A stretch of DNA of 64,000 nt, from contig CM076141.1 in NCBI GenBank assembly GCA_038025085.1, positions 20,655,001 through 20,719,000 on the forward strand. The letters are read 5' to 3'. The notes under the pieces are model-generated. The model searched no databases, was not told where the DNA came from, and saw only the letters and a list, made by a program, of their open reading frames with translations. This DNA is from Tetragonia tetragonoides (Eukaryota > Streptophyta > Magnoliopsida > Caryophyllales > Aizoaceae). Positions 23,400-33,684 of this stretch are shown piece after piece (the first letter of the stretch is position 1; each line of letters begins with the position of its first letter). The position numbers and the translations under genes are program-made.

Positions 23400-23993
23400 C
23401 TGATCTGTTTACCACAGCAGACCCAGCAGAAAGGCAGGACCAGACTCCAATAGAGGTTTTAGCAGGAAAAACAGAAGATATGCAGGGCTCCAGCACCTGT
23501 ACAGGGATCTAGACAGTAGATTGATGTAGATCAGCTTGATGGGCACAGCAGGCAGTTGAAGCAAGAAAGAAGGAGGAATGAATCAGCTTCTGGAAGTTTT
23601 TGTTGTAATATTTTTAGATATTTATGTTTTTGTATTTTGCTGTAAGTCAGAAATAATTTTTGCAAATTGTAATGTTTACAGAGATGGTGAGAAACAATTT
23701 TTGCAATTTGTAATGTTTACGGAGAGGGTGAACCACTGCCTGTAGTGAGTTGCACCAGATTGAAGGGTTGTAAGGTAGTAGAGGGATTTAGCAAAAAGGT
23801 ACCCTACCTAGTAGGTGGCCTTGGATCTGCATTGCCTAAGAACTGTAATCTTGTTACATTACAGAGAGCAATAATACAATTTCTGACTTGCACCAAAAAA
23901 AAAAACATTGGCATCGCGTTTTCTCTCTCTAGAAATGCTCCCTCCTCTCTCCTCGGCACTGCTCGTTAACCATTAACGGAGCTTTGAGTTTCA

Positions 23994-25390
23994 ATGGGGA
24001 AGAAGGATAAAGCAAAGTGAGGGACTGAAATCATGATGATGTTGCGGAAAATTCAGTGGCTCCCCCGTGTCCTACAAAAAATGCGACTCATAGGCAATGT
24101 AACAGTACCAACCGAGACAACCTAGATCGGGTTGTTCGCAATCTCACAGATGAATTGGAGGCTCCTGAAGTCATGACGCCTGAAGTGCAAACTGAAACAG
24201 TGCAACAGATGGAATTAGCAAGAGAGAAAATTAATTCCTGGCTCTCGAAGATGAAGGAGAAGGCCAAAACTCAATTTTCGTCTGAAGATGAAGATGAAGC
24301 TTCAGACAAAGCCAAACATCAAGAATCGGCAGATGTAGGTAAGATCTCAGCCTGGGAAAAATTTGATATCTCCAAATTGAAAAATGCTGGATTTAAATTG
24401 TATTTTATTGCGCCTACTATGCATGAGGGTAAACCAGTTGGGAAAATTAATTTCGTGGATATTGAATCTGAAATTAACTACTGGAACAAAGCGATTGTAT
24501 GCTGTGTAATGGGGTCAAGACCACCAATTAATGTTTTCAGTGGATTTCTAAGAAGAATTTGGGCAAAACGGGGGATGAACAAAATTGCAATGATGAAAAA
24601 TGGCTTAGTTTTGGTTCGTTTTGACTCCCTAGAGCAGAGGGATGCTGTAATACAGGAAGGGGTTTATCACTTTGACAATAAACCTATGATAGTCAGGCCA
24701 TGGTTTGAAAATGTGGATTATGCTCATGAGGAATTGACTTCGGTTCCTATATGGGTAAAATTCCCTGGATTAAATGTGAAATATTGGAAAGCAATGGGAT
24801 TGAGCAAAATTGCAAGTCTTGTTGGAAGACCAATGATGGCAGATAGAAATACAGAGCTCAAGGTAGGGATTCACTATGCCAGAGTGCTGATTGAAGTAGA
24901 AATTGGTGGTGTATACCCTGACAAGGTGCACTATAAGAATGAGAGGGGCAATATTGTGGAACAGGAGGTGGAATATGTCTGGAAACCTATTATATGCAGT
25001 CATTGCAAACAATATGGGCATAGTGAACCTGAATGCAGAAAGAAGAAAGCTGTTGCAGCCCCTGTAACTCAAACTGTGCCTGTGCAGAACCAACAAGCAC
25101 AGCAAGAAAATAGGAAGCAGCAATGACAGAATGCAGGGAGAGGGAGAGGTAGAATGTGGAATGCAGGGAGAGGATTGAGAGCTGGAAGAGGTTACAGACA
25201 AATCCAGCAACCAAAAAATGGCAATCCACAGACACAGAATTCCTTTGATCTACTGCAAAATGAAAGAGAAGTGCAGGAAGTGCAAATGACACAAGATGAA
25301 ACAGAAGAGTCCGGGATACAGGAAGATCTGCACACAGGTATGGTGCCACCACATGGTAAGTCTCCTATCTTGACTGGTAGTCATGGATAG
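23994..25390 (+). pseudogene. LINE D ORF1, broken at both ends
   Basis: The native start MGKKDKAK (23994) runs into TGA at 24018 and a frameshift. The frame from 24056 then encodes the acidic N-terminal region, DUF4283 (NKAIVCCVMG, GFLRRIWAKRGMNKIA) and an intact, in-frame CCHC knuckle (CSHCKQYGHSEPEC). A TGA at 25124 (Trp in the other copies) precedes the Gly/Arg-rich tail, which ends at 25390. Confidence 0.85.
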
Positions 25391-28300
25391 GATCCTTATA
25401 TGGAATGTGAGAGGCCTTAATGGCCCTAATAAGCAGAGGGAAGTTGCCCTTTTCTGCAAAAAGAATAGTTGTGGCTTGATCGCTTTTCTACAAACTAAAA
25501 TAAGATTAGTTAATCCGGAAAAATGCAAAACCAGTTTCATGCCAGGGTGAGAATCATATAGTAATCATAATGATCATAGGTTGGGTAGAATTTGGTTAAG
25601 ATGGTTGCCAAATTATTTTCATGTTAATGTGATCTTTTCTTCTGTGCAAATGATCATCTGTAAAGTAATTAATATTGTGAAGAAAATGGAGTTTGTGGTG
25701 AGCTTTGTATATGGCCTAAATGAAAAGGAGGAAAGGAAGCAATTGTGGAAGGATCTAACTGATTTTGCAATTAATTGCAATACACCCTGGATTGTTTGGG
25801 GGGGGGGGGGAGGGGCATTTCAACAATGTTTTATTACCTGGCAATAGACAAGGAGGAGTACCAGTTACATATGCTGAAATACAAGACTTTAAAGCTTGCA
25901 TTGAAGACTGTTTCCTCATAGAATTGGGCTGGTCTGGGTGTCAATACACCTGGAATAATAGGCATGAGGGGGGAGGGAGAGTTTACTCCAAAATTGATTG
26001 GGCATTTGCCAACAGCCTCTGGATCCAGGAGCATGATCAGTTTGATCTACAATTTCATCCAGAGGGTGTATCTGACCACTCTCTAATCTGTTTAACACTA
26101 CAAAAAGAATTCACAAAAAAAAGAAATATCCCCTTTAAATTCTTTAACATGTGGAGCCTCCACTCTGAATTCCAAGCAATGGTGCAGCAAGCATCGAATT
26201 ACAGAACACAAGGCACAAAAATGTTTAGAGTGTATCAAAAACTGAAAGGAGTGAGGGTAGTTCTGAAAAAGCTAAATATGGAAGAATTTAGTGACATTTT
26301 AGCTCAAGCAGACATTGCAAGACTTGCTATGACCCAAGCTCAAGCAGAAGCAAACAAGGAGCCTCTAACTGAGGCATTGCAGCAGAAAGAAATACAGGTC
26401 AGGATGAGGTATAATGAAGTGAATATGGCAGTTGAGAACTTTTTACAACAAAAAAGCAAGGCCAGATGGATTCAATTGGGAGACGTGAACACTCAATTTT
26501 TTCATGCAGTCATGAAGCAGAGGAGACAACAGAACAGACTGCACTCCATTAAGACACAGGAGGGTGTCCTACTGGAAGACCAGAATTTGATTATGGAGGA
26601 ATTTGTGGGGTTTTACAAAGAGATGCTGGGGGTCACAGGTGTGTCAGAGACACAATAGCAGAAGAGAGCTTTTTCTTTGCAGGACACAGACTAGACTTGC
26701 ATCAACAGATGACCCTGATTGCCCCTGTAAATGCTGATGAAGTGAAGAAAGCCATGTTTGATATTGACTGTAACAAAAGTCCAGGTCCTGATGGTTTTGG
26801 ATTAGGATTTTTCAAAGAAGCTTGGCATATTGTGGGGCCAGAAGTGACTGAAGCTATTATAGATTTTTTTGACTCCTCCAAATTGCTCAAAGAGGTGAAT
26901 GCCACAAATCTGTGTCTTGTGCAGAAGATACCTAATCCTGAGAAGGCATCTGACTTCAGACCTATAGCTTGCTGCAATACCATCTACAAGTGCATCTCCA
27001 AGATTCTGTGTGGGAGATTGGCAAGAGTGCTTCCTGTACTTGTCTCTGTGAACCAGGGAGCTTTTGTGGCTCAAAGATCAATAGTCCACAACATAATGAT
27101 ATGTCAGGATCTTATTAAGCATTACAATAGGAAAAAATACTCTCCTAGATGCTTGATGAAGATTGACCTAAGGAAAGCTTATGACACAATTCATTGGGGT
27201 TTTATCAAGGAAATGCTGCAAGGGTATGGTTTCCCTGTAAAGTTCAGTGGCTGGCTGCTGGAGTGCATCCAAACTGCTAGTTTTAGCATCAACATGAATG
27301 GGGAAGCACATGGATACTTTACTGCAAAACGTGGCATTAGGCAGGGAGATCCAATTTCTCCATTAATCTTTGTCCTGGTAATGGAATATTTATCAAGAAT
27401 TCTGAAGATAGCATGTACAGACAAGCGCTTCAGCTGGCATCCCATGTGCAAAGAACTTGCACTGAGTCACCTCTGCTTTGCTGATGACCTGTAGTGCTTC
27501 TGCAAAGCTGCCCCTGAATCTGTGAGTATCATGATAAACAACATTAATTATTTTTCACAAGCTACTGGATTGTGTGCAAACAAGGAGAAATCTAATATGT
27601 ATGTAGCTGGTGTAAGTGAACAAATTAAGAATGAGTTGTTTTGTGTGTCAGGATTTAGGGAGGGGGCATTGCCCATGAAATACTTGGGTGTTCCATTGTC
27701 TCCATCTAAATGGAGCAAAATAGACTGTGAATGCTTGGTGGAAAAAATGACAAAAAAATTGCAGATTTGGGCCTCCAGGAACCTCTCATATGCAGGAAGG
27801 GCTCAACTAATTAATTCTGTATTATTTTCTATACATGTATACTGGTCGAGCATTTTCATAATGCCTGCTGGGGCACTGAAAAGTGTAGAACAAAGATGCA
27901 GATTATTTTTGTTGGGATCTATTGAATAGAAACACAAGACAAATTTGGTAGCCTGGGACATTGTATGCAGACCAAGGAAAAATGGTGGAATAAATGTAAA
28001 GAATTGCAAATGGTTCAACATAGCACTAAATGGGAAGCATATTTGGGATGTAGCCACCAAAAAACATACAATGTGGGTAAAATGGATAAGTGGGGTTTAT
28101 TTGAAAGGAGAAAATTTCTGGAACTATGTTCCTGTGTGGGGATCCAGTTGGTACTGGAAAAAGCTCAATAAAATCAAAAGCTTTTTCCATGATCAATATA
28201 CAGCTAGAGGAGTGTGGAAAGGTGCACCTGATGGGATATATTCAGCAGCAAGTGGATACAGAGTATTAACAGGAGACATGCCAAAGTACAGACATGCTGA

Positions 28301-28793
28301 TTTGATTTGGGGGAAGATCTCTATGCCAAGACAAAGTTTCTGCCTGTGGCTGGTTCAAATGGGCAGATTGCTAACTAAAGACAGGATGCTGAAAATGGGT
28401 TTCTTGAATGGAGATACTATGTGTCACCTGTGCAAGCTGAAACTAGAAGATCACAATCACCTGTTCTTCAACTGTACGGTGTCCACAGAGGTTATGGATC
28501 AGCTAAGGGGTTGGCTGCAAATGTTAGCAAAAGCAAATACAGTTCAGGGCATGCTCAATTGGATAAGCAGGCAAAAGTGTTCAAGATTCAGAAAGGAAGT
28601 GTATGCAGCAGGGCTTGCAGCAGCAGGTTACTGGATATGGAGATGCAGGAACATTCAGCATTTTGAGGGAAGCAGAATGCCACTGTCACAGATCATGCAG
28701 CAGATTTAGCAGACAGTCAGAATCAGAGTACAACAATGCAGCAGCAAGAGAAAGATTAACAGCAAAGATAAGAATTGGATAAGTTTCCTGTAA
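25383..28793 (+). pseudogene. LINE D ORF2, many stops and frameshifts
   Basis: It starts with the conserved ATG in the ORF1 overlap (MDRILIWNVRGLNGPN). The endonuclease Glu is Gln (AFLQTKI). A TGA lies near 25548. An expanded G run at 25799-25812 shifts the frame, and a deletion near 26640-26655 shifts it again. A TAG at 27492 follows directly after CFADDL, and further stops lie at 27927 and 28707. The remaining frames retain SPGPDGFG, MKIDLRKAYDTIHW, KRGIRQGDPISP and the zinc-binding domain (CHLCKLKLEDHNHLFFNC). It is dead. Confidence 0.88.
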
Positions 28794-29030
28794 TATGTTA
28801 TTTTTAGTTTGTGGAGCTACTGTAAGTAGGAAATGCTTGTCTTCTGATGAAGTTATGAGGAGCCACTGTGTGTAGTGTGCTGGTCCAGTAATGTAAGGTC
28901 TGTTTGGTTGTAAAGGGATGTATATCCTAAGGAACCCTACCTAGTAGGTGGCCTTGTATTTACAGTGCCTGTGGGCTGTAATCTTGTTACATTACAGCAA
29001 GTAATAATACAAGTTCTGATTTGCACCAAA

Positions 29031-29225
29031 ACATTGGCATCTCGTAAAACCGCCCTTACAAGCCTATTTGAGACCAAATAACCAACCCTAGGGGCCTTCC
29101 ATGTCCCCTAGGAGTATCGCATGCGATATGGGGAGAAAATAGTAACGTCGAAAAGTTTGCGTCCGGAGGAACAGAAAATGTCGGCTAGAGCATTCCCGGG
29201 GCCCGGTTGCCATCATGGCCCTAGA
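29031..29225. repeat. Satellite/IGS-like repeat, truncated last unit
   Basis: The unit starts at ACATTGGCATCTCG after copy D and is recognisable through GTGCGATATGG-like, GTTTGCGTCCGG and GAGCATTCCCGGGGCCCGGTT. It then breaks into CATCATGGCCCTAG and the minisatellite. The final third of the unit is absent. Confidence 0.85.
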
Positions 29226-29239
29226 GGAACTTCGATGAC

Positions 29240-29990
29240 ATGGGCATGGGTGCTCACGGGGCCTGGTCATGGTGCTGCGTCGTTGGGACAAGGGTACTGC
29301 AACTTATGGGTCATGGGGCTGCATGGTGCTGCATGGTGCTGCAATGGGTCATGGTGTTGCGTCGTTGGGACAAGGGTGCTGCAACGCATGGGTCATGGTG
29401 CTGCGTCGTTGGAATAAGGGTGCTGCAACGCATTGGTCTTGGTTGTGCAACGCATGGGTCATGGTGCTGCAACGCATGGATCATGGGTGCTGCAACGTAT
29501 GGGTCATGGTGCTCCATAGTGCTGCAATGCATGGGTCATGGTGCTGCATGGTGCTGCAACGCATGGGTCATGGTGCTGCATGGTGCTGCAACGCATGGGT
29601 CATGGGTGCTGCATGGTGCTGTAACGCATGGGTCATGCTGCTGTGTCGTTGGGACAAGGGTGCTGCAACGCATGGGTCATGGTGCTGCAACGCATGGGTC
29701 ACGGTGCTGCAACGCATGGGTCACAGTGCTGCAACGCATGGGTCACTATGCTGCAACGCCATGGGTCATGGTGTTGCGTCATTGGACATGGGTCATGGCA
29801 CAAGGTGTTGCGTCATGGGACGTGGGACATGGGTCATGGGACAAGGTGCTGCGTCATGGGACATGGGTCATGGGACAAGGTTCTGCGTCATGGGGCATGG
29901 GTCATGGGACAAGGTGCTTCGTCAAGGGTCATGGAAAAAGGTGCTACAACATGGAACAAGGTGCTGCAGCGTCATGGGACAAGGGTGCTG
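29240..29990. repeat. GC-rich minisatellite, 22-bp core, with a second higher-order unit
   Basis: The core GGTGCTGCAACGCATGGGTC (plus AT, 22 bp) is repeated with insertions of CATGGTGCTG and GCGTCGTTGGGACAAG. From about 29765 a longer unit takes over (CATGGGACAAGGTGCTGCGT, about 34 bp). All three frames are open over long stretches only because the repeat lacks stops. I see no gene from 29226 to 30189. Confidence 0.9.
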
Positions 29991-30189
29991 CAGTCCCATG
30001 CGAGATAGGCATCATAGCCTCTAGGACATGTTCTTCATACTTTGGACGTTTTAATACTTAGCACGCACATGGGGCCTCTTTCCTTGTCTCTTGTCCTCAT
30101 GCTTAGCACCATGTGTCCCTTGTATCCTTTTTACTAACCTCTTTTTTACCCAACATAGCAAGACTTGGAGAGTTGGGGGGAAGGGGGGA

Positions 30190-30430
30190 GGGATGAATCG
30201 AAGCAACTAGGGTTGAATCTCGGTGAATCGTGGCAGCAAGGCCACTCTGCCACATATAATACCGCGTTGCATATTTAAGTCGTCTGCAAAGGATTTAACT
30301 CGCTGCTGGGTAGGAATTGTACTTCAAGGCAGCCCTCGCGGCGCTGTCTTAGCCTACGACACGTGTCCTTGGGGGTCGAGGCCCCTACTGCTGGTCGGCA
30401 ATTGGGTGGCGAGCGCATGCGTCACTTCTT
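30190..30430 (-). rRNA. 25S rRNA 3'-end fragment, diverged (pseudogene)
   Basis: Read on the minus strand, about 240 bases correspond to the 3' end of plant 25S rRNA. Recognisable blocks on the plus strand are GTGGCAGCAAGGCCACTCTG, TATTTAAGTCGTCTGCAAAG, GGAATTGTACTTCAAGGC, CCCCTACTGCTGGTCGGC and GCGCATGCGTC. Many substitutions (for example CTCGGTGAATCG for the usual CTCAGTGGATCG) and a missing stretch near 30345 show it is not functional. Its downstream side faces the minisatellite and satellite, which is where a ribosomal intergenic spacer would lie. Confidence 0.85.
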
Positions 30431-30452
30431 CTTCCCAAATATTAACACTACA

Positions 30453-30598
30453 AACAAAATTAATATATTGTGTTAATGAAAATTTACGTAAATGTATGCA
30501 TTAGACACGTTAATCACACTTAGCATATTAAGCGAAAAATTTTATGCTACTTAATTACTATTTTAGTTTAATAATAGAGTTTCAATTGGGTTACTTCA
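30453..30598 (-). repeat. 3' LTR remnant of the Tekay-like element
   Basis: The segment matches the outer end of the 5' LTR (55869-56014), sharing AACAAAATTAATATATTG, GCATTAGACACGTTAATCAC and TTAATTACTATTTTAGTTTA. Only about 146 bp survive. The preceding 30 bases (30424-30456) match the same LTR in the opposite orientation. Confidence 0.85.
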
Positions 30599-30644
30599 AT
30601 CTACCTCACTTAAAGAAATTTCGTTCCGAAATTTAAAGCAACAA

Positions 30645-33600
30645 CTAACCATATTCGAAAAGGTAGGGGTATTGGTTCTGCATATCACCTTCAGATTCCC
30701 AAGTAGCTTCTTCTACGGTCTGACTACGCTAAAGTAATTTTACTAACGATGTAACTTTATTCCGAAGTACCCTATCCTTACGGTCTTGAATAGCTACTAG
30801 CTTTTCTTCAAAAGTTAGATCCTCATCTAAACTGATTGGTTTGGGTCTGATCACGTGGCTCTCATCTGGAAGATATTTCCGGAGTTGGGATACATGAAAT
30901 ACGTCATGGATTTTGGAAAGTTCAGATGGTAAAGCTAATCGATAAGTAACTTCTCCCACTCGATCCACAATCTCATAGGGTCCGATATACTTAGGGCTTA
31001 AGTTCCCTTTCCTTCCAAATCTCTTAATCCTTTTCATAGGTGAAATCTTCAACATCACCTTATCACCAATCTGAAATTCAAGTGGTCTCCTTCTCCGATC
31101 ACTATAGCTCCTATGTCGGTCCTGAGCAGCATTCAACTTATCTCTAATTACTCTTATCTGATCCGTATTCTCCTGAATCATCTCTGGTCCTAATATCACA
31201 GTCTCACCAATATCATTCGAACACAGTGGACTCCTACATTTCTTTCCATATAATGCCTCATACGGTGCTTGGTCTATGCTAGCATGATAACTGTTGTTAT
31301 AAGAAAACTCAATAAGTGGCAATTGTTTCTCCCAAGTTCCCTTAAACTCCAAAGTGCAAGATCTCAAGATATCCTCAAGAGTACGGATGGTTCTCTCAAT
31401 CTGTCTGTCAATAGCAGGGTGAAATGCAGTGCTAAATTTTAACTTAGACCCAAATGCAGCTTGCAATTTATCCAAAAAATGTGAGAAAAACCTCGAATCC
31501 CTATCTGGAATGATGTCTTGGGGTACTCCGTGTAGTCTCACAATATCCCTAACATAAGCTTCAGCCAGTTGATTCACACTCCAAGTATCTTTGATGGCTA
31601 TAAATCTCGCTACCTTGGTTAACCTATCAACTATTACCCAAATAGCATTCATTCCTTTAGCAGTAACTTGTAATCCAGTAACAAAGTCCATAGATATTGA
31701 CTCCCATTTCCAACTCAGAAATTCCAAAGGTTGCAATAATCCTCCAGGTCTTTGAAAATCACTTTTAACCTTATGACATGTAAGACATCTTGGCACGAAT
31801 TGGGCTACCTTAGATTGCATTTCTTTCCACCAGAAATACTTCTTCAAATCCTAATACAACTTAGTTCCTCCATGGTGAACAGAATAAGGTGTATTGTGTG
31901 CTTCCTCCAGAATTCTCTTTCTTAGTTCCTCATTCTTAGGTATACACCAACGTCCTTTAAACTGCAAGCTTTCGTCCACATGTTCCTCAAATCCTTCGGC
32001 TTTTCCTAATCTCAAAGTTTCCCTAATCTTCTGAATTTGTCGATCATTAACTTGCAATTCACGAATCTCATCAAACAAAGTAGGACGAACGGTAAGACTA
32101 CTAATGACTCCATCTGGTACGCCTGACTTTACAATCTCCAAATTCAATTTATCCAGCTCTTTTCTTAGTTTCTCAGGTGCTTCCATGGAATGCCTAGTCT
32201 TTCTTCTAAGTGCATCCGCTACTACATTTTCTTCCCCCTCATGATACTTAATCTCCAAATCATACTCCTTAAGCAATTCTAACCATCTTCTCTGCCTAAT
32301 GTTTAATTCTCTTTGGATGAAAAGGTACTTAAGATTCTTATGATCAGTAAAAACTCTACACTTAACTCCATACAAGTAATGTCTCCAAAGGGCAAACACA
32401 ACTGCGGCTAATTCTTAGGTCATGGGTAGGATAATTAACCTCATATGGTTTCAATTGTCGTGAAGCATAAGCAATCACTCTCCCGTTCTGCATTAACACA
32501 CAACCTAGTCCATTCTTAGACTCATCACTATAAAGCAAATATTCCTCTCCTCCTGTTGGTAACGCTAAAACAGGTGCAGTTCTCAGTCTCTTTTTCAACT
32601 CCTGAAAAGCTAGTTCACACTTATCACTCCATGCAAATTTTGTGGTCTTCCTAAGCAAATTGGTTAAGGGTTGAGCTAATTAAGAAACATTCTCTACAAA
32701 TCTCCAATAATATCCGGCTAATCCCAAAAAGCTGTGGACGTCGCCCACGTTAGTAGATTTTGTCCACTCCTTAACTTCCTTAATCTTGCAAGGGTTAACA
32801 GAAATCCCATCCTGAGTGATAACATGTCCTAAAAATGCTACTTCTTCTAACTAAAATTCACACTTAGAAAGCTTAGCATACAACTGATGGTCTCTAAGGG
32901 TCTGCAATACAACTCTCAAATGCTTAATATGATCATCCTTGTTCTTGGAATAAACTAAGATGTCATCTATGAAAACTACAATAAATTGATCAAGGTAAGG
33001 CTGAAAAATTCGGTACATAAGATCCATAAATGCGGCTGGAGCATTAGTTAACCCAAAAGGCATAGCAGTGAATTCATAATACCCATATCGAGTCCTAAAT
33101 GAGGTCTTAGGTATATCTTCCTCCTTAATTCTCAATTGATGATATCATGATCTCAAGTCAATTTTAGAGAATATCCCTGCCTCTTTTAGTTGGTCAAATA
33201 AATCATCAATGCTAGGCAACGGGTATTTATTCTTAATAGTGACTTTGTTCAACTCCCGATAATCAATACACATCCTTTAGCTACCATCCTTCTTTTTCAC
33301 AAACAGGATTGGGGCTCCCCAAGGCAAAACACTAGGTCGAATGTACCCTTTTTCTAAAAAATCTTCTAACTACTTTTTCAATTATTTCATTTCCGCTGGG
33401 GCCATTCTATATGGTGCTTTAGATATATGAGCGGTTCCTGGATTATGATCAATAGTGAAGTCTATGGTTCTTTGTGGTGGCATACGGGGAATTTCACCAG
33501 GAAAGATATCAGGAAATTCAGACACAACTGGAATTTTACCTAATTCATTTGAAGTTGGTTTCTCATTACTCACATAGCACAGATAAACTGGATAACCCTT

Positions 33601-33684
33601 CCTAATTTGTGATTTAATGTTCATTGCAGAAATGATCTTAATTCTAGGTTTAGTTATTACTCCTCTATACGAAACTCTGCCTCC
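30645..33684 (-). pseudogene. pol: pol of the Tekay-like element: RT, RNase H, integrase, chromodomain tail
   Basis: RT motifs are [31 protein letters not shown] and [11 protein letters not shown]. RNase H starts at [13 protein letters not shown] (Asp retained) and continues after a frameshift near 32390 with [11 protein letters not shown]. Integrase has [19 protein letters not shown], catalytic Asp in SMDFVTGL, Asp in IPDRDSRFF, and a HPAIDRQIERTIRTLED region where TDGQSER is typical. The tail ends in a chromodomain-like stretch (VLRNKVTSLVKLL, stop, RSQTVEEATWE). At least eight in-frame stops, mostly TAG/TGA/TAA at expected Trp or Gln, plus the frameshift mean it is inactive. Confidence 0.9.

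Larger units (their letters stand above)
18840..23904 (+). mobile_element. LINE copy C, 5'-truncated within ORF1
   Basis: The first about 70 codons of ORF1 are missing. The copy starts at GAAAGAAAAAATCAATTC, directly after ACATTGGC of the satellite. It ends in an A tail at 23904, followed by ACATTGGCATCGCG (23905-23918). The 3' UTR (23400-23890) contains no gene and is nearly identical to that of copy A, including the 41-bp internal duplication. Confidence 0.94.
23919..29030 (+). mobile_element. LINE copy D, full length, heavily decayed, abutting copy C
   Basis: Its 5' end (TTTTCTCTCTCT) follows the A tail of copy C with only ACATTGGCATCGCG between them. Its 3' end has a very short tail (CACCAAAA) followed by ACATTGGCATCTCG at 29031, a one-mismatch target-site duplication. 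The 3' UTR (28794-29020) is of the same type as copy E and differs from A, B and C. Most lesions are transition-type stops (TGG to TGA, CAG/CAA to TAG/TAA), consistent with ageing of methylated DNA. Confidence 0.93.

Noticed and set aside
29240..30061. Long overlapping plus-strand ORFs (273, 251 and 126 codons) rich in Cys, Trp, His and Gly
   Set aside because: They are translations of the 22/34-bp minisatellite in all three frames; openness comes from the repeat lacking stops, not from coding selection.
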